Source of the DNA: Apium graveolens
Taxonomy: Eukaryota; Streptophyta; Magnoliopsida; Apiales; Apiaceae
Assembly: GCF_009905375.1 (NCBI RefSeq)
Contig: NC_133647.1
Location: 48,356,506 to 48,420,505 of the forward strand
DNA length: 64,000 bases
Direction: 5' to 3'
This document shows positions 42,481-54,983 of this stretch, one piece after another. How positions within the stretch are numbered: the stretch's first letter is position 1; the number at the start of each line of letters is the position of its first letter. The position numbers and the translations under genes are program-made. The notes beneath the pieces are model-generated. The model did not search any database, was not told the DNA's origin, and saw nothing but the letters and a program-made list of their open reading frames with translations.

Positions 42481-42960
42481 ATACACTTCCTGAGCTTTCC
42501 TCTATCTCAGATGAAGCAAACTTTGATAATGCATCTGCCTTAGCATTTTCCTCCCTCAGAATGTGCTCAACATGGCATTCATCGAATTGGGTCATCACAG
42601 CCCTTACTAGGCGGACATACTTAGCCATCGTAACATCCCTTTCCTCAAATTCTCCCTTTACCTGAAATATGACCAGCTTCAAGTCTCCACGGACTTTTAA
42701 GTTCTTAACTCTAAGTGTCCCTGCTAAGCCAAGACCAGCTATCAGAGCTTCATATTCTGCCTCATTGTTTCTGGTCGGGAAGTCTAACTTCATGGCATAC
42801 TCAATCAAGAACCCATCAGGACTTTGTAAAACCAAACCTGCTCCACTTGAATTTGTTTTTGATGCTCCATCAAAATAGAGCACCCAATATTCTTTCTCCT
42901 TATCATCCTGTTCTTTGTCCCCCTTATCAACTTCCTTGTTTTGAGGCAAGGTATCTCCCT
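42481..42960 (-). pseudogene. pol: Retand-2 second RNase H (aRNH)
   Basis: The motifs YWVLYFDGASKTNSSGAG, TRNNEAEYEALIAGL and VRGDLKLVIFQVK match the Retand-1 domain. The third motif has L for S next to the catalytic Asp (RGDLK against RGDSK). A stop (about 42959) separates it from the first RNase H. Confidence 0.83.
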
Positions 42961-44181
42961 ACCCCTCGACTTCTTGGTTGGGTATGGTACATTCCACCAT
43001 GAAGTCAGCTAACGCCTGGTCTTTTATTGTCGTTCGTGGTTTATACTTGATGTCGAATTCTCCCAGCTCTATTGCACACTTGATCAACCTCCCACTAGCC
43101 TTGGGACTGTGAATAATATTTCTCAAGGGCTGTTTTGTTAGCACTTCAATCTTATGAGCCTGAAAGTAAGGACGCAACTTTCTCGAAGCCATTACCAAGG
43201 CTAAAGCAAACTTCTCAATAGTTGAATAATTTAACTCAACTCCATGCAGAATTTTGCTGACATAGTATACGGGTTTCTGGATTTTCAGTTCCTCCTTAAC
43301 CAATACAGCGCTCAAGGCATTCTCTGAAATGACCAAGTATAAGTATAAAACTTCATTCAAAGTTGGCTTGGCCAACAACGGGGCCTAAGCCATATATTTC
43401 TTTAATTCCTCAAATGCCTTCTTGCTTTCCTCACTCCATTCAAAATCTTTGACCTTCTTTAAGGACTTGAAGAACGACAAGCACTTGTCCCCTAACTTGG
43501 AGATGAATCGTCTCAGCGCAACAACCCTTCCTGTGAACTTCTAAACATCTTTGATAGTTTTTGGTGGTTCCATGTCCAGGATTGCCTTTATTTTATCGGG
43601 ATTGCCTCGATTCCTCTTTTGGAGACCATTAATCCTATAAACTTTCCAGCCCCTACTCTGAAAGCACACTTCGTAGGATTTAACATTATCTTATGATATC
43701 TCAGGACCTCAAAAGCTTCCCTCAAATGGGTTATATGGTCAGTCTTTACTAGACTCTTGACTAACATGTCATTAATATAGACTTCCATTTTCTTGCCAAT
43801 AAGATCCTTAAAAATTTTATTTACCAACCTTTGATAGGTGGCTCTTGCATTCTTGAGACCAAATGCCATAACAAGATAATAATAAACACCAAAGTCAGTG
43901 ATGAATGATACCTTTGGAATGTTGTCCTTGTGCATCTTGATCTGATTGTATCCACTAAACCCATCCATAAAGCTCAACATCTCATGCCCAGCAGTAGCAT
44001 CGATCAAAGTATCAATCCTTGGTAACGGGAAACAGTCTTTAAGACAGGCATCATTCAGATCAGTGAAGTCCACACACATCCTCCATTTTCCATTGGCCTT
44101 CTTCACCATCACAGGGTTTGCTAACCATTCCGGAAATTAAATCTCGTCAATGAAACCAGCCTCTAAGAGCTTCTCTACTTC
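42961..44181 (-). pseudogene. pol: Retand-2 reverse transcriptase and first RNase H, broken
   Basis: RT motifs KKANGKWRMCVDFTDLND, FMDGFSGYNQIKMHKD and MAFGLKNARATYQ are clear. The catalytic box reads YINDMLVK near 43766-43780: the first Asp of the usual Y-x-D-D is Asn, which should abolish activity. A frameshift (near 43590) and stops separate RT from RNase H (43378-42959). A TAA lies before FPEWLANP (about 44138). A TAG at 44182-44184 stands at the protease/RT joint, the same codon as in Retand-1. Confidence 0.88.
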
Positions 44182-45017
44182 CTATTTTATAGCTTCTTGC
44201 CTCTCTGGAGCAAAACTTCTTTTCTTTTGCTTCACTGTCTTCCGATTTGGGTCCACATTCAGCTTGTGTGTAATCAGTTCCGGGTCTATGCCTGGCATAT
44301 CAACTGTTGACCATGCAAACACGTCACTATTTTCTTGCAAAAATTTCACCAACTTCCCTCTAAGGGGCTCCTTGAGTGTGGCTCCAATAAAAGCCACATT
44401 CTCAGGATCCTTGGGGGCTAAAGGAATCGAAACCAAGTCTTCTGCTGGCTTTCCTCTTTTCTCATCATTCTCTCGGATATCCAGATCTTCAATAGGAAGA
44501 ACCTGCTCCCCAACCCCATCTGCCCTCAAAGAGGCCACATAACAACTTCTAGCCATTTTTTGATCTCCTCTCTCTTCTCCGATCCCATCCCGGGTGGGAA
44601 ACTTCATAACTGAATGGTAGGAAGAAGGGACTGGCCCTTGAAGGCGTGTATCCCTGTTCTTCCCATGATAGCGTTGTAAGTCGAACTAGCCTTCACCACC
44701 ACAAAGTCCAACATCTGAGTTGCTTGCCTGGGTTCCTGTCCTATGGTTGTTGGCAACTTGATTATCCCTTCTACGGGGCACTCCACTCCCGCAAATCCAT
44801 ATATCGGCATGTCGGTTGGGGTCAATTGGGAGTCATTATATCCCATCCTTAAAAAGGTGTCATGGAGCAAGATATCCACTGAAGCACCATTATCCACAAG
44901 GACCCTTCTCACCGGGCTGTTCCCTATTATCGGGGTTATGACTAGCAGGTTGTTATGGGGAAATTTCACACCCTCCAGATCAGAATCATCAAAAGACATT
45001 ATTACTCCTGTCCTGGC
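44182..45017 (-). pseudogene. pol: Retand-2 protease region, broken
   Basis: The active site reads RVLVDNGASVDILLHD, as in Retand-1. A frameshift after GIHAFKG (about 44604) joins two open pieces (45017-44604 and 44607-44182). The upstream end is cut by solo LTR X; gag resumes at 60127. Confidence 0.87.
45013..45017 (+). repeat. Target-site duplication of solo LTR X
   Basis: CTGGC precedes the insert and recurs at 60127-60131. Removing the insert restores the order seen in Retand-1 (between gag and protease). Confidence 0.92.
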
Positions 45018-45216
45018 TGTAATAACCCCCAAAATTTTGAACTTTTTGTAACCCTTATGAATAGTGTTTTAGCTGAATGAGAAAACTTTTCATGCCACAC
45101 TATGTAGGGGTTCTGTTATGGATATTCTGAGATTTTATTAGTACTCTATATGGTATATAAGTATATGTAAAGATCGTCAGAATCCAATTTCGAACACTTT
45201 GATTTTTCCCAGAAAT

Positions 45217-46680
45217 TGTTAGGGCGAAATCACGCACTAATAGTCACGCAAGTATACGCGTTCGCAAGTAATATAGAATACTTTCTAGTTCGTTCCCTCA
45301 GAAACTCAGACTAATTTATTGTCTAATTTAACTCACTCACCAATGTATGACTACTTCTCAATGTTAAGATAATAACACTTAAAATTGTTGATTAAATATT
45401 AACTATAATTAACTACTTAATTAACCACTTAACTAACACTTCAATTTATCAATAATAAAATACTCATGAGATCACAACTTCATTATTACTTCCTTCTATA
45501 GCCATTGTTATTACCTTTAGCATGTGACAGTGATGATATTAATCGAATAACACGAAACTGATAAAAGCCAACTTTCATTGTACTAATACCATTCTACCAA
45601 ACATCCACAATTAAGATAGAAGTTGAATAGTCATCAATTATGTTGAGTTCCTATATGTCTACAGAAATTGACAACACAACAATTTAAGCACAAGTTATCC
45701 CTTTTTGATTACATAGGGCAAATAAAACTGTTAGAGTTACCCACTAATCATGCACAACGTACATGAACCTATGCTAGCATGGCAAGTTCTAAATCTCAAG
45801 ATCCATCGTCGCTTCACAAGAGATTAACACCCTATCTCATATGTTCGCGACGCATATAAGATGAATACGCACAACCAATACTAGATACCATGCAATCATC
45901 ACATACTAAAGTATTAAACAATTAACTAAAGAATTCCATAATAAATCCGTTGCAACCCCATGATCACGATTAGCCCATAATAGAACTTATCGCCATCATG
46001 GGTTCATATGAAATCATGATAAACAAACACAAGAAAATAATAACTAAACTGATTATATTAAAACAGAGTACGTCACAAGAGTAAATAAGTCAAATCAAGA
46101 AAACTAACATCCAACGTTACAACGAAACAAGAATCACAAGAATATATGCTTCCTCTTCGTTGCTGTGTGCTAAATCGGTCTTCTTCCTTATCTCCTTCGC
46201 TTCTTGCAAAACACAATCTAAAACATAATCTCCTCTTAACACTCTGTGAAAAACGTCTCAAATCTACCTATATAATAGTCCCATAAAACTCAGATTACAT
46301 AGAAGTTGGAAGCCAAACAGAAGTAGAAGTCTAAAATAATATATCTTTTTCCCCGACCCTGCGCGGCCGCTCAGCATTTCTGCGCGGGCGCGCAAGGCTG
46401 CTGCGCGGCCGCTCAGCATTGCTGCGCGGGCGCGCAGGACCCTACTGGAAAAATTCCAGGTTTGCTCCGTTTCTTCACCGTAATCTGCCCGTTCTTTTCC
46501 TCTCTCAATGGTGAACACATGCCAAGGCTTATTCTTGATGATTCCTCCTCCGAAATACAACTAATACCCTGAAATGCATAAACACTAGAAAAACGCATCA
46601 AATACACAAAATACTTGATTTCAAGACACCAATTTAAGCCATTTTAAGACGTTCTAAGTGGTATAAAATGCCACTTATCA
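45217..46680 (-). mobile_element. 3' LTR of Athila (1464 bp)
   Basis: On the + strand it runs from TGTTAGGGCGAAATCACGC to AAAATGCCACTTATCA, where the polypurine tract abuts. It carries two CpG-dense modules at 46359-46437. Confidence 0.93.
46359..46437. repeat. CpG-dense double module in the Athila LTR
   Basis: CTGCGCGGCCGCTCAGCATT followed by CTGCGCGGGCGCGCA occurs twice in succession. The surrounding LTR is AT-rich. A NotI-type GCGGCCGC word is in each. The same double module is in the other LTR (56126-56204) and a variant lies in the internal region (49261-49317). Confidence 0.9.
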
Positions 46681-46698
46681 CACCCCTAAACTTAAATC
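46681..46698 (-). other. Polypurine tract of Athila
   Basis: On the - strand GATTTAAGTTTAGGGGTG directly precedes the LTR. It differs by one base from the usual Athila AGTTTGGGGGTG. Confidence 0.8.
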
Positions 46699-47823
46699 AA
46701 TGCTTGTCCTCAAGCGTCACAGACTCAAAACAAATAAAAAAAATATGCATGAATGCAATCTATATGAAAATACAACGATCCCCCTTACTACAATTAACCA
46801 ACCAAATTGTCACGTCTCAACGAATGCAGTTAGACACTAAAGATCAATAAACTCATGCAAACAGACATACAGCCAGAAACGTGGTGTGTGCAAATGCTTA
46901 ACAGATATGCTTCGGAACTAGACCAATTACTATGACTAGACTATCCTTAAGGCAATCCTACGATTATACAAAGAATAAAAATTCTAGGCACAAAGTGATA
47001 TACAACACTACAAGAACTCTGGAGCTTACTACGGAATCGTGCTTTTTATTTACAACTCAAATGCTTATTTGACCGTGCAATGAGTGAGGTCCACAAAAGA
47101 CTTATACAATGGTATCCATGTAACGAGCGTTAGGTTAGCGGATCCCAGACTCTAAAAGCCTTAGGTCACTAGGCACAAAGTCCCCTAAAAACTTAATAAC
47201 TCGAATACCAAAGAGCCCACTCTTGATCAATTATGCAAATTTATTTTTTTTTTCTCTGAGCAAGTGCGTTTCGCTCCATCTTGCTCAACCCTAGACTACT
47301 CGCATAACATGCGAGCCGGCTACTAGCCATTTGACGCCTAGCCATAACTAGCAACAAATTCCATTTTTACTCCATTTTTTTTCTTTTTCATGCCCTTACC
47401 ACTAAGAACCTATTATCAAATTCTAAGCATAATAAATAGATTATCCTCGAAAATAATCAGATCATAACAACAATCTAGTCCTTAAGCATTCTCTAAGACT
47501 TAGTGAAAATACAAGTGCTTCTAGCATGCATATCAACCTACACAACTTAATATCACTTTAATGCTATCACTACACTCGCATCAATATCAAAATTCAGTCG
47601 AAAAATCATTGCAAAAGGGATCATGGTATATGCATGAGCTATATGATATGACAAACAAATAAAGCTAAAAAAAACTCTATAGCAAAAATTATGCAACTAT
47701 ATGAACTAACTCTCATGAATATGCAGCTATATGACACACACAAAATATTCCTTAACTACCACCCCCAAACTTAAAATCTTCACTGTCCCCAGTGAAGGTA
47801 GTAGAAAGGAACACAGGGTATAC
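46699..47823 (-). other. Athila 3' untranslated region
   Basis: About 1.1 kb without a gene separates the second ORF from the 3' LTR. A second polypurine-like tract, AAGTTTGGGGGTGGTAG on the - strand, lies at 47756-47778, close to the second ORF's end. Otherwise I see only AT-rich sequence. Confidence 0.6.
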
Positions 47824-48996
47824 CTACTCGGAGTCATCATCATCATCACCCTCAGTGGGTGGAGTATCAGGCGGCTGGTATGCAGAGTCCTCACCAAAAA
47901 CTGGCCACTGGATATCAGCTCCAAGGCCTCGAAAAGCAGTCCCTAACGCAAGAGTGAGCTCCTGAGCAAACCTGCTCTGCGTCTCATACATGGCATCCAT
48001 CTGCCGTGAAAGCCTCCTATACTGGGCATCACCCATCCCAGCACCCTCCTGAGCTCTCGAAGAACTAGCCTCACCACGCCCTGGCCTGGCCATAGTAGCA
48101 CTTCGTGCTGGACGCCCTCCTGGAAGACGATAACCCAGCCCATGCTCCTCAGGCTCACCACCGGTCCACTCCTGCATCCCATTCAGAGTGCCAGAATCTA
48201 TCGGAGCTGCTGGCAACTAGAACTGCTCATGAGCCGGCCAGTTCACTCCTACTGCTCGGCATAGCTTTGTAACCGTGGATGCATAAGGGATGTTCATATG
48301 CTTTGCTCCCCTCAAAAACTTCAGAATTCCTTGGTAGATAAACTCACCAAGGTCCACATAGTTTTCCTCATTCAGAATTCCCCACAACAACTGTGCTCTC
48401 TCAACTGTGACCTCGTGTGCATGTGAAGAAGGCAAAATATTAGCACATATAAATGCATTCCATGCACGGGCATACCTGTTCATGGCGATCGCCGGAAAGT
48501 GACGATACTCATTATTGGCTAGACTGCGGTTCCAACTTGTGCCCGGTCGACAGAGAGTCGCACAAATCAAATCCAAGTCAAAGTCCTCAGCAGTCTTTTC
48601 ATTCCAGTTCTCCTCCTCGGGCTTTCTCTCTCGCTGTCCAATCACACGGCGAATCGCCGCAGGATGATAATCAACCGTCAGGCCACGAACTACAGAAAAC
48701 CCATTCTTTTCAGCCTTCACGTTCGCGTAGAACTCGCGAACAACACTCATCGGTACTGCTTCGGGTGACTCACAAAAAGCTATCCACCCCTTCTCTGCAA
48801 TCATGGGCAACAACTCACCATCCCTCCCTGATGGTAAAAACCCCCTCTCCTTCAGAATCGGCTTCCCCAATAGCCTAGTTTACTCCTCCTCCGCAGCTCT
48901 GTCAGTTAACCGAGGCCTTGCAGCAGTACCCCTTGATGAATCAGCAGTAGGAACTGTGCTGCTGTTGTCAATAGTGCGTGCTCTCTTGGGTGCCAT
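47824..48996 (-). pseudogene. Athila second ORF (ATHILA ORF-1 family), two stops
   Basis: The ATG at 48996 opens MAPKRARTIDNSSTVPTADS. A TAA stands at 48880-48882, a 217-residue stretch follows (landmarks EVPMSVVREFYANV, FDLDLICATLCRPG, AWNAFICANILPSS), then a TAG at 48217-48219, and the frame continues to 47824 in an acidic tail (DDDDDSE). The whole frame is 391 codons including the two stops. The central part resembles the plant-transposon domain family named from Athila ORF1. In Athila the ORF after pol sits in the env position, but I see no signal peptide or membrane span. Its function is not known. Confidence 0.75.
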
Positions 48997-49475
48997 TGAT
49001 TTGTGAATAAAAGTGTGTAAGAACTGATTTTTGATGTTTATGAGAGGGTTTAAGTGTAGGAAGTTGTGGGAGATATGTAGGATAGGTGTATGTATATATA
49101 GGGTGTGGAGTAGGTTAAATTAGATTAGGAGTGGGGTTGAGGGATAAAATCATGGGGTAATGGGAAAAGAATTCGTGGGTTTATGGGCTGTGATGGGTTT
49201 TTGTGTGTTTTTGTTTTTTTTTTTTTTCTGAACTGTAAAAAATTTTCTGGAACTCGACCCCTGCGCGGCCGCTCAGCATTTCTGCGCCAGCGCGCAGCAA
49301 GCTGCGCGGGCGCGCAGAGGGTCTCTGGAATTTTTTTTTTTCAGCCCTTATTTTCTGATTTTTTTGTGTTTTTGGATAGGTTATTACCTTCTAAGGTTTC
49401 CTGTAAAAACAATTCATGGGTTGCCTCCCACGCAGCGCTTCTTTTTCGTCATTAGCTTGACGTTCCGTACCTTTC
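48997..49475 (-). other. Athila inter-ORF region with a CpG-dense module
   Basis: About 480 bases lie between pol and the second ORF. 49261-49317 carries CTGCGCGGCCGCTCAGCATT and GCGCGGGCGCGCAG, as in the LTRs. The flanks (CTGGAACTCGACCCC, then CTCTGGAATTTTTT) also resemble the LTR flanks of the module. No ORF is present. Confidence 0.7.
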
Positions 49476-52400
49476 TCAAATAGTCAACAAAATGGCACTA
49501 ACCACCTCTCGGTTTGCCATGTCCCCATAGTAGTGCTTCAACCGCTGACCGTTAACCTTGAATGCTTGGTCCGAATCATTCTCAAAAATTTCCACCGCTC
49601 CATGTGGAAACACAGTTTTGACAATAAAAGGTCCAGACCACCTTGATTTCAACTTCCCAGAAAAAAGTCGGAGCCGAGAGTTGAATAACAGAACTTGTTG
49701 CCCTGACACAAATAACTTAGGATGTAGCTTCCTATCGTGCCACCTCTTCACCTTTTCCTTATACATTTTGTTATTCTCGTACGCTTGAAGTCGAAATTCA
49801 TCAAGTTCATTAAGCTGAAGCATTCTTTTCTTACCAGCTGCATCTAAATCCAGGTTCAATTTCTTCAATGCCCAGTAGGCCTTATGCTCAAGCTCCGCCG
49901 GTAGATGACATCCCTTACCGTACACCAACTGAAATGGTGACATCCCAAGTGGAGTTTTGTATGCTGTTCTGTAAGCCCAAACAGCTTCATCGAGCTTTAA
50001 AGACCAATCCTTCCTTGACGGACAAACAACCTTCTCTAGAATGCGCTTTTTCTCTCTGTTAGACACTTCCGCTTGACCATTTATTTGCGGATGATAGGCA
50101 GTAGCTACTCGATGATTCACATTATAACGCTGCATCATAGAAGTGAACTTACGGTTGCAAAAATGCGATCCTTCATCACTTATGATTACCCGAGGTGTTC
50201 CAAACCTTGTGAAAATTTGCTTATGAAGAAAATTTAGCACTGCCTTTGCATCATTTGTCGGTAAAGCTTTAACTTCGACCCATTTTGAGACATAATCGAC
50301 TGCCAGCAAGATGTACTGATTATTACAAGATGAGATAAAAGGCCCTATAAAATCGATTCCCCATACATCAAAGACCTCGACTTCAAGCATCACATTTAAT
50401 GGCATCTCATCCTTCCTTGACAAATTTCCCACTCTTTGGCAACGATCACACCTTAAAACAAACTGATGAGCATCCTTGAACAAGGTAGGCCAGAAAAAAC
50501 CTGCTTGCAGAATACGAGCTGCCGTCTTCTCACCTCCATAGTGTCCACCATAAACCGTGGAATGGCAGTCTCGTAATATCCCCTCCGTCTCACAGAACGG
50601 GATGCATCTCCTGATGATCTGGTCAGCTCCCTGTCTAAACAAATATGGTTCATCCCACATATACCACTTCACCTCATGCAAAAACTTCTTCTTTTGCGCG
50701 GATTTCAAATTAGGAGGCATTATATTGCTGACAAGATAGTTTACAATATCTGCCAACCATGGTTCTTCCTCCTGAATTGCAAACAACTGCTCATCCGGAA
50801 AAGATTCATTGATTAACGTCCTATCTTGTGAAGTAGAATCGGGATTCTCCAACCTAGAGAGATGGTCAGCTACTTGATTCTCAGTACATTTTCTATCTTT
50901 GATCTCTAACTCAAATTCTTGAAGTAAAAGCACCCAACGAATGAGTCTCGGCTTCGAATCCTTCTTAGAAACCAGATAGCGAATAGCTGCATGATCAGTG
51001 AATACTGTCACTTTCGTACCAAGTAGATAAGATCGAAATTTCTCAAAGCCAAAGACTATAGCCAAAAGCTCCTTCTCAGTAGTGGTGTAGTTCAATTGGA
51101 CCCCATTTAAAGTCTTACTCGCATAGTAGACCACATGGAAGAGATTTTTCTTGCGCTGTCCCAGAACTGCACCTACCGCATAATCACTCGCATCACACAT
51201 CATCTCAAACGGTTCTGTCCAATCTGGTGCTGTAATAACTGGTGCCGTGATCAAATTCTCCTTGAGAGTCTCGAATGCTGCCAAACATTCATCATCAAAT
51301 TTGAAAGGCACATCTTTCTCAAGTAGATTGCACAACGGCTTAGATATCTTTGAAAAGTCTTTGATGAATCGCCGATAAAAACCCGAATGACCGAGAAAAC
51401 TACGGATTCCTTTCACCGAATTAGGTGGGGGAAGATTTTCAATGACTCCCACCTTGGCCTTGTCCACCTCCAGACCTTTGCTAGAGACCTTATGCCCAAG
51501 GATAATGCCTTCACGCACCATAAAATGACATTTCTCCCAATTAAGCACCAAATTAGTTTCCACGCATCTTTTGAGTACGGCGCGTAGATTATTTAAACAT
51601 TCATCATATGAGTGTCTAAAGACGGAGAAGTCATCCATGAACACTTCGACGTTATTTCCAATCATGTCAGAGAATATAGCCATCATACATCTCTGAAAGG
51701 TGGCCGGGGCGCCACATAACCTAAACGAAACTCTACGAAAAGCAAATGTGCCAAATGGACAAGTGAAGGTAGTTTTTTCCTGATCTTCTGGTGCAATACA
51801 AATCTGATTATACCCGGAATAACCATCCAGAAGACAAAAATACTCATGTCCCGCCAATCTGTCAAGCATTTGATCAATAAATGGAAGAGGGAAGTGATCC
51901 TTCCTTGTGGCTTTGTTCAATTTTCTATAATCCATGCATACTCTCCATCCTGTAACTGTTCGAGTAGGGATGAGCTCATTCTTTTCATTTGCAACCACAG
52001 TGATACCTCCTTTCTTAGGTACACATTGCACGGGGCTCACCCACGAGCTGTCAAAAATAGGATAAATGATGCCTGCATCTAACCATTTCAGAATTTCTTT
52101 CTTCACCACCTCCTTCATGATCGGGTTCAGTCTTCGCTGCTGTTCCACAGTTGGCTTACTTCCTTCCTCTAGCAGAATTTTATGCATACAATATGAAGGA
52201 CTTATCCCCTTGATGTCTGCTATGGTCCATCCTATAGCCGATTTGAATTCTCTCAAAATCCTTAAGAGCTTGTCTTCCTCACTACCTGAAAGGTCAGCTG
52301 AAATAATAACAGGTAACGTAGATGAATCACCTAAAAAAGCATACCTCAAGTGTTCAGGTAATGGTTTGAGCTCTAACGTAGGCGCTTCCTCTATTGATGG

Positions 52401-54842
52401 TTTGAGCTTCCCTTCAGCGTTCTTGAGGTCAGAAGTACCAAGAGATTCAAATGGTATATCCAGTTTTTGCTTCCAGGGAGAAGCGTTCAGATATTGTAAT
52501 TGCTCATTGCTATCTTCATCATCACTGTCAAATTCCCCCACTAAGGCCTTTTCCAATGCATCAGACATTAGCATGTGATCGAGTTCCGAAGTAACCGCAG
52601 AATCAATCACATCCACTTTTAAGCACTCCTCATCTTCTGTAGGGAATTTCATTGCCTTGAATACGTTGAAGGTCACATCCTAATCTTGGACCCGCATAGT
52701 AAGTTCCCCTTTTTGCACATCTATCAAGGTACGGCCAGTAGCCAAGAAAGGCCTCCCCAAAATTATGGGAATCTTCTTATCTTCCTCAAAATCCAGAATA
52801 ACAAAATCTGCAGGAAAGAAGAGCTTATCCACCTTGACAAGCACATCCTCAACTATGCCCCTTGGGTAAGTAATGGAACGGTCAGCCAATTGTAGCGACA
52901 TGTATGTGGGTTTTGGATCAGGCAGATCCAGCTTTTTAAAGATCGACAAGAGCATCAGATTAATGCTTGCTCCCAAATCACAAAGGCACTTGTCAAAAGT
53001 TAGATTTCCAATGGTGCAAGGAATGGTGAAGCTTCCTGGATCTTTCAGTTTTGGTGGTAACTTTTGCTGCAGAACAGCGCTGCATTCTTCCGTGAGAGCA
53101 ACGATTTCAAGGTCATCCAGTTTCACCTTCCTTGAAAAAATAGTCTTCATAAACTTCGCATAACTAGGCATTTGTTCCAGAGCCTAAGCGAAAGGTATAT
53201 TGATGTGAAGTTTCTTGAACACCTCCAGAAACTTCCCGAACTGTCTATCCAGCTTTTGTTGCTGCAATCTCTTAGGAAAAGGTGGTGGAGGATAGAGCTG
53301 TTTCTCCCCTGTATTAACCTCAGGCAGAGTGTGTTCAACAGTAGTCTTCCTTGGTTCCGCCGCTTTCTCCTTTTGCTTAGATTCTTCATCTCTAACTTCA
53401 GCTTCGACTTCTTTTGCCTTTTCAGCATCAGCTACTTTTCCAGACCTTAAGGTAATAGCCTTGACTTGCTCTTTAGCTTCCTTCCTGCCTGGTGCTTCCG
53501 TGTCACTGGGAAGAGTGCCAGGTTGACGATTGAGCACTGCATTGGCTAATTGTCCGATTTGATTTTCCAAGGTCTTGATAGAAACCGCCTGACTCTTGCA
53601 CAACAGCTTAAGTTCCTCAAAATCAGCACTAGTAGGTGCAGCTGCACTTCCCTGTTGAGGATATGATTGCCTTGTAGCATACTGCTGTGGTTGCTGGAAT
53701 CCAGGTGGGTTAAACTGTTTACTTACTCCTTGCTGATATGTTGGCTGAATAGCATTTTGATTATTCCCCCAGCTGAAATTTGGATGATTTCTGTTGTTAG
53801 GATGATAGGTCGCTGGCACAGGCTGCTGTTGTCGCTGATAATTATTCACATACTGAACAGATTCGTTGACAAGAGAATACTGATCCGTAGCATGAGAACC
53901 TGCACAAAGCTCACAAACCATAGCTATTTGATTAACTCCATACATAGCCAAAGAATCAACCTTCATTGATAGCGCTTGGAGCTGGGCTGCAATAGCGGTG
54001 GCTGCATCAACTTCCAGAATACCTGCTACCTTGCCTGATGTCATCCTCTGAGTTGGGTTTTGATGCTCATTTGCAGCCATCGTCTCGATAAGGTTATACG
54101 CCTCAGTATAGCTTTTAGCCCATAAGGCGCCTCCAGCTGCTGCATCGAGCATGGGCCGAGATTGGGCCCCCAAACCATTATAAAAACCAGTGATTACCAT
54201 CCAATCCGGCATTCCATGATGTGGACATTTTCTCAACATTTCCTTGTAGCGTTCCCAAGCCTCGCACATAGATTCTGTAGGTTGCTGCGCAAAATGAGTA
54301 AGAGCACTCCTCATAGCAGCAGTCTTTGCCATTGGATAAAACTTCACCAGAAACTTTTGCGCAAGATCTTGCCACGTAGTGATGGACCCAGCTGGTTCAG
54401 AATGTAACCAATCTTTAGCCTTATCCCTCAGTGAGAATGGGAAGAGCCTCAACTTGATAGCCTCATCAGTCACGCCATTATACTTAAAAGTGCTGCAGAT
54501 CTTGACAAAATTTCTTATGTGCATGTTGGGGTCTTCAGTTGCCGCTCCTCCAAAAGAAACAGAATTCTGCACCATCTGAATAGTGCCCGGCTTGATTTCA
54601 AAGGTGTTAGCTTGAATAGCCGGATGAAGGATGCTTGACTGAATGTCATCAATTTTAGGCCGAGAAAAATCCATAAGAGCTGGATCAGCTTGAACAATAC
54701 GATCTCCCATGTTTACTGGTTCTTTCTGCTCAGTTCCTGAATCCGAATCCTCAAAATCTAACTTCTCCGGTGTATCAAGAACTTCGTCTTTCTCCTCAGC
54801 TGTATCTAAGGTCCTCTTGCGAGCACGAGAACGAGTTTGCAT
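49476..54842 (-). pseudogene. gag-pol: Athila gag-pol polyprotein, one frame with two TAG stops
   Basis: One frame of 1789 codons runs from the ATG at 54842. Gag (about 550 residues) has FPFSLRDKAKDWL and a zinc knuckle CELCAGSHATDQY, in which the last Cys is Tyr. A TAG (53184-53186) follows NIPFA. Protease has CDLGASINLML and IPIILGRPFLATG. A second TAG (52677-52679) follows RVQD. RT has [30 protein letters not shown] and catalytic FMDDFSV; RNase H begins at [13 protein letters not shown]. Integrase has the zinc site (GGHYGG...CDRCQ) and D-D-E in [16 protein letters not shown] and [10 protein letters not shown]. There is no frameshift. The two stops fall at the gag/protease and protease/RT joints. 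Confidence 0.92.
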
Positions 54843-54960
54843 AAACGCTTGCTAAAGTACCTGAAACACAACCGAAAAGAGTAATTAACTACTACGTCCT
54901 AATCACTGAGTCCTAATGACCAATGATGGTAAGTACATAAACTAAACAAATACGCCGAGT

Positions 54961-54977
54961 CCCCGGCAGCGGCGCCA
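54961..54977 (-). other. Primer binding site of Athila
   Basis: On the - strand TGGCGCCGCTGCCGGGG lies six bases inside the 5' LTR. It is the tRNA-Asp-type site usual for Athila. The gag ATG lies about 120 bases downstream, at 54842. Confidence 0.85.
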
Positions 54978-54983
54978 AAAACT

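Noticed and set aside
46264..46560. 84-98 codon frame with Arg/Ala repeats in both Athila LTRs (also 56073-56327)
   Set aside because: It comes from reading through the CpG-dense module. It lies in the LTR and has no known domain.
48453..48878. 141-codon frame on the + strand opposite the Athila second ORF
   Set aside because: It is a shadow of the second ORF, with low-complexity composition and no domain.
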